64,000 nt of DNA from positions 62,001-126,000 of the forward strand of contig JARVKI010000096.1 in NCBI GenBank assembly GCA_036674765.1, given 5' to 3'. The position numbers and the translations under genes are program-made. The DNA is from Seiridium cupressi. Lineage: Eukaryota; Ascomycota; Sordariomycetes; Amphisphaeriales; Sporocadaceae. The notes below the pieces were generated by a model that had not been told where the DNA came from, did no database searches, and saw nothing but the letters and a program-made list of their open reading frames with translations. Positions 57,815-64,000 of the stretch are shown piece after piece (position 1 is the first letter of the stretch; each line of letters opens with the position of its first letter).

Positions 57815-60091
57815 GAGTCGACAAGCGTATACTCTAGAGCGCCTCTCCCAGCAGAGAGCACGGCAAGTCCAGACGGAGCTAGGAGCAAAATGGCTCGGCC
57901 TATGCCCTAGCTCCTGTTTCTAGTCTAGATCCAACGCCTGAGACGCAGCCTAATTGAGCCATGACGACGGGCATGGTCATTTCGGATGCACTGCCGTGCG
58001 GCTGGTCAGAGAAATATTTTCCGGGTTTGGGGGGATTGCCGCAGGGATTTACCTCACCCCATCTGGATTCGCTTGGAGGCCGGCCTCGGTCGTGCGACTA
58101 TAGACATAGCAACAATGCCGAACTCATGCACATAATGGCTTGGAGCCTCACCAAACTTCTCATGACATCACCTGATCAACTGGCTGAGTTTAATACTATG
58201 GCACGGCTCCTAGTGACGAGAGCTGGTGATCAATCCAAAAAGTAAAGGTGTCTAACGGACGTTTTAGGCCACGACGCCATGAAGTCATAGACTAAACAGA
58301 TATTCTTAACGCCACCTCGTGCGGCTGGCGTGGTCATTTCCCTTCAAGCTCTGATTGAGATTCGATTGAAATTCATGAAAAAAAGAAAATGGAAATTAGG
58401 GATTCAACGGTTGGTTCATCACCTGCGATGAACAATTGAGAAACAAGCCTTTTCCTTCTTGGTGCGTACACGCCGAGCCTTTCCCTCGGTGAATTATTTC
58501 GACACTACTCCGGGACCCAATGGACGATGGATATAAGCTTTTTGGACGTTGCCCTAAGTCAACAGCCGCGACTCCCTTCTTGACCAACCTCTGGATTTCC
58601 TGCCGCAACGGTATGACTAGAGCTCTTTCATGCTTAAAATCCATGCCCTACTGCAGCAAGTGCAGTCATCGGACGCGATTAAGAGTGGTTGGGAATGGAA
58701 CGTTTACGCTATGTCAAGAAAAGTTATCTCCGTCAATACCTTCAAAATGTTCTTCCGTCGTTAAACCATTTTTACATGCTAAATAGGACATTGTTCCTTG
58801 ATTTTTTGAACCCTAGGGCTTTATCTCATCAGGGAGGTAGTGAGTGAGATGAGACTAGTTTTCCAACACAGCCCTTACTTGCCGATATTGTCGTGATGTC
58901 GTGCTCCACGGAAGTCAGATATCTCACTTGATTATTACGGGAAATCACCCTTGATAGGGACATAATAGAATGAGACTCACTGAGCCCAGCCTCGAAAGTG
59001 ATCCTTGGCATGCATTATCTGATGTGGGGGCGGAAGAAGTCTGCGCCTAGTTGCCGCCTATAGCAAGTGTGGCGATCTCTTGAAGCTTGGCTGCTATGGT
59101 TGTACTTGACCATCGACTTACCCTTGGCAGCGGGCTAACATATCGCATCAATACAAGACTTAGCCAGTGGCATGGATCTATACGGGCTCATCATGTAACG
59201 CAAGGCCTTGGACAATATGCGACCGGCGGACTTAGGGTTCTAATACCGCACTGTTATCATGTTGCGCTTACCGGCGGCTTTCTTGGTACAATTCTGCCAA
59301 AATGATATGACTATTAGTGATTGCATCAGGCATCAAGTCGTGGCTTCTAGACGATCTGCTTGTAGGCGCGTGCCTAATGTATCGCAATCCATGGTATGCT
59401 ATGCACCACTTCATTGGTTATATAAAGCAGAGAGCATGTAATCGAATGCGACTTTGCTATCTTTTGGAAAGGTCTAGAAACATGTTGTCTTAGTGTGTTG
59501 CTCACAAGATGCATATAGATGCTAGGTCTGCGACTCTGTGAGACCAACCTCCACGACCCGGCGACGATGCGCACGCTACAACAGCGCGGACGGCGGCAAC
59601 TTATAAGACGTCAAGGACTATAGAGATGGCGAAAATAGAGAACCCTCACCTGATCAACACCTTTTCGTCCATTTCCGTGCCTCTCGGGATCTCGAGGTCG
59701 GACTCCCCCCAGAAGGTACAGTAGCATCATAGCCCAGCTTGGCCATCCAAGTAAGCCGGATTACGCGGGACCAGAGCGCTTTCCTGCCGTGCGACAATAA
59801 GAATCATAAGTAGCACTCCGGGGCGGCTGATTGGACGGGGAATATAGAGTCGGCCGTTGCAATTCAACGTTGCGGTGGCCGCCAAGTCCTGCGCCAAGTC
59901 CTGCCCAGAGGCTTCGAACTGCCGTAACCTCAGCAAACGTCGCTTGTCCCCAGCGTGAGTCTGGTCGGGGTCAGTATCGCCTACCTATTTGGGTATGCTT
60001 CGCAAGATAGTGTGATCTGAGGGCAACACGAGGCCTGTTCGTTGTGCCTGCGACTGCTTGGCGCTAGCGAGAAAACAGGACGGCATGCTCA

Positions 60092-60101
60092 TATATAAAA
60101 G
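60092..60101 (+). promoter_or_regulatory. TATA box of the LVIVD-type gene
   Basis: TATATAAAAG lies 122-131 bp upstream of the ATG at 60223, in the expected orientation. A strong TATA element fits an inducible secreted protein. Confidence 0.55.
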
Positions 60102-60222
60102 ATGGCCAAGCGCACGCGTCTTGGTTGGGAAGGGATCGGTCGAGGTTGTACTGGTAACGCGCCAAATCGATTGAGTTGAAGTGAGATTTGTCACGGCACC
60201 ACAAAGTCGAAATTTGTCAACC

Positions 60223-61774
60223 ATGAAAGCCATCACCGCAGTAAGTCTTGCTGTGCTAGCAGGGTCTCGGTTTGCCTTGGCCGCAAAGGAGATCGCCAAC
60301 CCTGCCAAGCAATGGGAGTACGAGAGTGGCGAGGTCCATGAGACCATCATGAACGCGAAGCATGTAAGCAAGGTGCCTACCGAAGAACTGTACGGTAAAG
60401 CTGATGAGTCTAGGATTTCTGGGATGCCAAGAGAGCTTCGGGTGCTTTCGATTCGAGCCAGTACCAGAGTTACAGCGCAGCAGCCGGTCCCGTCGCTTGT
60501 GTTGATGGCCTTGCTGAAGTTGTGCCTGGAGATGCCAACAACACGTTCCAGTGCAGTAACGTAGGTTAACTCATCTTGAACTTTCCCTGATAAACGACGA
60601 TACTCACGCCTCCTAGATTGACTTTTACGACTTCCAAAGCCACTTTGACCTTGGCAGCACGGTCGGAGAAGGTGCCGGTAGCTGGGGCTGGACCAGCGGC
60701 GACGGCAGAGAGTTCGTCGCCATCGCCCAGAGCGACGGTGCCGCTTTCGCCGAGATCAGCAGCGAAGGGAAGCTGATCTACTTGGGCCGCCTGCCACAGT
60801 ACACCACGGCACAGCCCTCCCTCTGGCGCGAGATCAAGGGCTACAAGAGCTACGTCGTGATCGGAAGCGAGGCGCAGTACCACGGCGTCCAGATCTTCGA
60901 CCTATCCAAGCTGCTCGATGTCGACCCGGCCAGCCCCAAGATCTTCAGCAACGAGGACGACCTCGACGGGTGGTTTGGCGACCTGCCCATCGGCCGCTCC
61001 CACAACGTCGTCGTCAACGAGGAGAAGAACTACGCCGTCGCCGTCGGCGCCCAGCCGCGCAACAGCAGCTGTGCCTCGGGTCTGATCTTCATCGACCTGA
61101 CTGACCCCACCGCCCCCTACTCGCCCGGATGTGCCAGCGGAGACGGCTACGTCCACGATGCGCAGTGCCTGGTCTACCGCGGGCCCGACGAGAAGTACAG
61201 CGAGCGCGATATCTGCTACGGATACAACGAGGACACCCTGACCATCTTCGACGTGACTGACAAGAACACCACGAGCATCATCTCGAGGACGACGTACGAG
61301 GGAGCTTCGTACACGCACCAGGGCTGGGTCACCGACACCCAGTGGCAGCAGTACCTCGTCCTTGATGACGAGTACGACGAGTACGACGGCGCCGGCGAGG
61401 GAGCGGCCGGGTTCCCAGTCACCTACTTCTGGGACATCAGCTCGCTCGAGACCCCCAAGCTGAGCGGTCTCTACCGCAGCTCTACCAGGGGTATCGACCA
61501 CAACCAGTTTATCAGTAACGGCTACGCCTACCAGAGCAACTACGGCACCGGTCTCCGCGTTCTGGATATTTCTTCTATCCCCGATGACCCCACTGGTGGC
61601 GGTGTCAAGGAAGTGGCCTTCTTCGATATCTTCCCCGAAGACGATGACGCTGAAGATGGCGGTATCATCGAGTTTGAAGGCACCTGGTCCCACTACCCCT
61701 TCTTCAAGAGCGGTTTTATCTTGATCAATACTATTGAGAGGGGTGCATTCGTTGTTAAGAGGACCGATATTTAG
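60223..61774 (+). CDS. Secreted LVIVD-repeat / choice-of-anchor-B-like protein
   Basis: Model 60223..60363, 60414..60560, 60617..61774, 481 aa, introns 50 and 56 nt, all in frame. The N-terminus MKAITAVSLAVLAGSRFALA is a signal peptide. The rest forms a beta-propeller of LVIVD-type repeats, recognisable by YVVIGSEAQYHGVQIFDLS, GLIFIDLTDPTAPYSPGC, DTLTIFDVTDKNTTSII, VTYFWDISSLETPKLSG and GLRVLDISSIPDDPTGGGV. Conserved His/Asp-rich turns (SHNVVVNEEKNYAV, YVHDAQC, YTHQGW, DHNQF) mark each blade. Third-codon positions are strongly C/G-rich, as in highly expressed fungal genes. Function is not known; related proteins are extracellular or cell-wall proteins in fungi and surface proteins in bacteria. 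Confidence 0.88.
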
Positions 61775-61923
61775 ATGTGGGAATGTAGATGGAAATAGCT
61801 ATATATCAGAAGGTAAAATTTCCATGAATTAGAAGTTATTGTGGGTATCGACATTACATGCTTCAAAAGCCTTCACCATCCCTATCTCATTACTGTGATC
61901 TAAACCAACTAAGTATATTAGTA

Positions 61924-63411
61924 TTATTTCCGCTGTGTCGAAGAACCTTTTGCAAGCAGATAATCACCACCCCTCCAAGCCTTATAGACTCCATACAAGC
62001 CCTGCAATGGCCGAATACCTCGGAACGGCTTCTTTCGCTGGCCCTCGGCGTCAATATCAACCTTGACCTTGTCATAAACACTGGGCAAATACGCCGCGGA
62101 GTAGCGTCGACGGAGATCATCATATGACTCTCTGTCGTACGCTGCCCAGAACTCATCTTCGGTATAGTAAGCATGGGCATATAACCATTTCTTTCCGCCG
62201 AGCTCCTGAACCTTCTTCTCAAGGCCCCTGTTTTGACGGAGAAATTTTCCATGATCGAGTGAGCCTGGCCCCCAGATGCCAAAATTCATCAAATGCTCGG
62301 GCGTATCGGGATCTGAAAAGCCGGCATGCAGACCGTATCGCGAATCGGGAGCATCACGCCGTATTCGCAGTGGGCAAAGCCACAACGGATAAGTTCGGAG
62401 GTTTGCATCCAACCATTTTTGGAATTCGTCGACTCCTTCATAGGGGATGCCGACGTCCTGAATGATGTAATCGTCCGAAAGTTGACTCTTATGGAGAGCA
62501 GCATACATAACTTTGGCTCTCAAAAAGCGATCCAACACTGATCGTGTCACGCGATTGAAAGGCGTGAGGAAATACTTGAAGGCATATTTCGCGACCCAAA
62601 AGCCGCCACGGTCATACCGAAACAGATAGTCTGTAATATGGATATAATCTGTAACCGGTTTTGATGAATTCTTCGTTCGCTTCTTGACATATTGATAGAA
62701 CCAAGGGTCTTTCCGTCTTGTGAAGTGGCGCGGTGATGCTGAGTTTGGAAGCTCGTTGACAAGACGTCCTATGCAGATGATGGCCATGGTTGGAGAAAAG
62801 ACTATTCCATCGATATAATCAATCGAGGTATCCTGGAGCCGCTCCTGCGTCCATTTGGAGGCACTGGGCACGGTTTGGAATGTATGATAGGTCAATTCGA
62901 CATAAGGCCTCGAATCCTTTAGCTGCACCTCTAACAAGGTGACGACACCCAAGGTTCCAAAGCCGGAAGCGGCGCCCCAGAACAAATCAGGCTTTTCCGT
63001 CTTTGAGGCGCGTTCGACATCTCCATTTGGAAGGACTATCTCAATCCAATTGATGGTTGAGTCAAAGGGGCCGTAGCGAAATGAGCTGCTTTCCCCTGAG
63101 GACCCCGAGAACCCCCCGCCGACTGTGATACTAGGAAACTCCATCACGACCAGAGGCACAAGGGAGGACTTCAATGAAGCTTTGACGAGTGCGTCCATAG
63201 AAACATTAGGTTCGACTAGAGCCGTCTTCGTCTTGGGGTCTACGTGCAGCACGTGATTGAGCCGACTGGTGTCGACGGTGTTGTCCGCGCGCCTCTGGGA
63301 GGCTCGGGTGCTGTTCGTGGATCCATGATAGACTCGAAAGGGCCTTTGGGTGGCGTGGAAGAGACGAACACTCTTTGCGATCGTATCGACTGCCGCGTGG
63401 TGGGCCTCCAT
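61924..63411 (-). CDS. FAD-binding oxidoreductase of the DHCR24/DWF1 (delta-24-sterol reductase) family
   Basis: 495 aa, intronless, from CCAATGGAGG at 63411; an upstream in-frame extension lacks homology. The FAD-binding PCMH-like domain is at the N-terminus: RPFRVYHGSTNSTR, FPSITVGGGFSGSSGESSSF (the flavin loop region), RYGPFDSTINWIEIVLPNG and DLFWGAASGFGTLGVVTLLE. The C-terminal half matches the family boxes YIDGIVFSPTMAII, YPLWLCPLRI and LPSVYDKVKVD. In animals and plants these enzymes reduce the delta-24 (or 24(28)) bond of sterols. The fungal ergosterol pathway does not use DHCR24, so the substrate here is open. It has no obvious N-terminal membrane anchor. Convergent with the LVIVD gene, 149 bp apart. 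Confidence 0.9.
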   Translation of the reverse strand: MEAHHAAVDTIAKSVRLFHATQRPFRVYHGSTNSTRASQRRADNTVDTSRLNHVLHVDPKTKTALVEPNVSMDALVKASLKSSLVPLVVMEFPSITVGGGFSGSSGESSSFRYGPFDSTINWIEIVLPNGDVERASKTEKPDLFWGAASGFGTLGVVTLLEVQLKDSRPYVELTYHTFQTVPSASKWTQERLQDTSIDYIDGIVFSPTMAIICIGRLVNELPNSASPRHFTRRKDPWFYQYVKKRTKNSSKPVTDYIHITDYLFRYDRGGFWVAKYAFKYFLTPFNRVTRSVLDRFLRAKVMYAALHKSQLSDDYIIQDVGIPYEGVDEFQKWLDANLRTYPLWLCPLRIRRDAPDSRYGLHAGFSDPDTPEHLMNFGIWGPGSLDHGKFLRQNRGLEKKVQELGGKKWLYAHAYYTEDEFWAAYDRESYDDLRRRYSAAYLPSVYDKVKVDIDAEGQRKKPFRGIRPLQGLYGVYKAWRGGDYLLAKGSSTQRK

Positions 63412-63857
63412 TGGCTGTGCACCACGTGGAAGTGAGACACTACGGGGCGGCGATCGGAACAGGCGGAAGATGGCCTCGGCCGCGGGACCAGTTAAAAGCC
63501 TCGGAAACGTGCCGGTACAATGAAAGGAGACGTGATAAGCGACGCTCAACTCGAGTCGACAAAGCAGACCACCGGGAATCAAGAGGATTTCGGGGGGGAG
63601 GAGATATTAGCAGATTAGAGCCAAGCGCCAGCCGGAAACTTTTTTTCAATTGAATCCTACGGCGCAATGCCTCGCATAAAGGCAAGGCGGAAGCTCGCTC
63701 TTCCTCCCATGCCAATGTGGAGTGTGCTTTAGCGTGCAGCCGGGCGCGTCAGCGGCGATGCGAACGAGCTGCGGTGCATTAGGCCTCGCCTCGCGCATTC
63801 ACGTGCTTTCGCGTGCAGATTAAAGTGGTTTTTTCACGTCATGTATTTGTCAATCTG
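63412..63857. other. Promoter region of the DHCR24-family gene
   Basis: 446 bp upstream of the flavoprotein start and 3' flank of the partial gene at the window end. CACGTG occurs nearby (63801). Nothing else supported. Confidence 0.45.
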
Positions 63858-64000
63858 TCAGTCGTACACTGCAGACAAGGAGACACTACTGCAGTTCCAG
63901 TTGTCCACAACCACATTTTGGCTGCCATCGCTGGAGATGTCCAGGCCGAGGCCGCACGCGACCCAATGGGACATGTCCTGCGCTTGGCACGCCAGGTCAT
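63858..64000 (-). CDS. 3' end of an unrecognised gene (partial)
   Basis: An open minus-strand frame runs from the window edge to a TGA at 63858-63860. It encodes about 46 residues including DLACQAQDMSHWVACGLGLD and ending SSVSLSAVYD, with three cysteines and C/G-rich third codon positions, which supports coding. The cysteine pattern suggests a secreted protein, but the family cannot be named from this fragment. It is on the same strand as the flavoprotein gene and upstream of it. Confidence 0.4.
   Translation of the reverse strand, partial: DLACQAQDMSHWVACGLGLDISSDGSQNVVVDNWNCSSVSLSAVYD

Larger units (their letters stand above)
57498..60222. other. Long intergenic region between the aquaporin and the LVIVD gene
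   Basis: 2.7 kb without a supported gene. It has a 14-bp palindrome (57801-57814), an inverted repeat GGAGCTAGG/CCTAGCTCC near 57875-57920, and the motif GGTGCGTAC repeated at 58462. Small open frames such as 57961-58245 show no domain. Confidence 0.45.

Noticed and set aside
60902..61693. 263-codon minus-strand open frame
   Set aside because: Antisense of the GC3-rich LVIVD gene; biased codon use in the sense strand creates the open frame.

Overview
The window is eukaryotic and comes from a filamentous ascomycete (Pezizomycotina). The evidence is short introns (about 48-130 nt) with GTRNGT-type donors and CTAAC/CTGAC-like branch sites, and typical families: a Zn2Cys6 regulator, 2EXR and F-box proteins, an arylsulfotransferase-like secreted protein, a fungal CorA, and a Lys2-type A-T-R enzyme. 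No genus can be assigned from the sequence alone. I found no tRNA, rRNA, CRISPR or intact transposon. I rebuilt exon-intron structures by reading the splice sites and checking that every multi-exon model stays in frame.

Layout. 0-2 kb: the 3' end of an unrecognised gene and an alkaline ceramidase (minus). 5.3-9.9 kb: eIF4G (minus). 14.7-22.4 kb: a head-to-head pair of nuclear RNA factors, a THO complex subunit 1 (Hpr1) carrying a C-terminal guanylate-kinase-like domain, and the Aquarius/Cwf11 helicase. 22.9-32.7 kb: an accessory-looking group with a 3-hydroxyacyl-CoA dehydrogenase-like protein, a cytochrome b5/b5-reductase fusion, a P450 without a membrane anchor, a Zn2Cys6 regulator and an APH-like protein. 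33.2-39.4 kb: three 2EXR/F-box or unknown genes. 40.1-42.2 kb: a CorA-type transporter. 42-46.7 kb: a sparse region with a possible mini-exon gene. 46.7-63.4 kb: an MFS transporter, a Lys2-type aminoadipate reductase lacking the usual N-terminal region, a secreted ASST-like protein, an aquaporin, a secreted LVIVD-type protein and a DHCR24/DWF1-family flavoprotein. The last 143 bases hold the 3' end of another gene.

How genes may work together. The strongest candidate for something new is the 22.9-32.7 kb group. The b5/b5-reductase fusion and the P450 are transcribed divergently from a 460-bp promoter that holds a perfect 26-bp palindrome. The first 15 bases of that element recur in the promoter of the hydroxyacyl-CoA dehydrogenase. 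This suggests a small regulon (a soluble P450, its electron donor and a further oxidoreductase), possibly controlled by the Zn2Cys6 protein encoded next to the P450. All functional statements are inferred from sequence.
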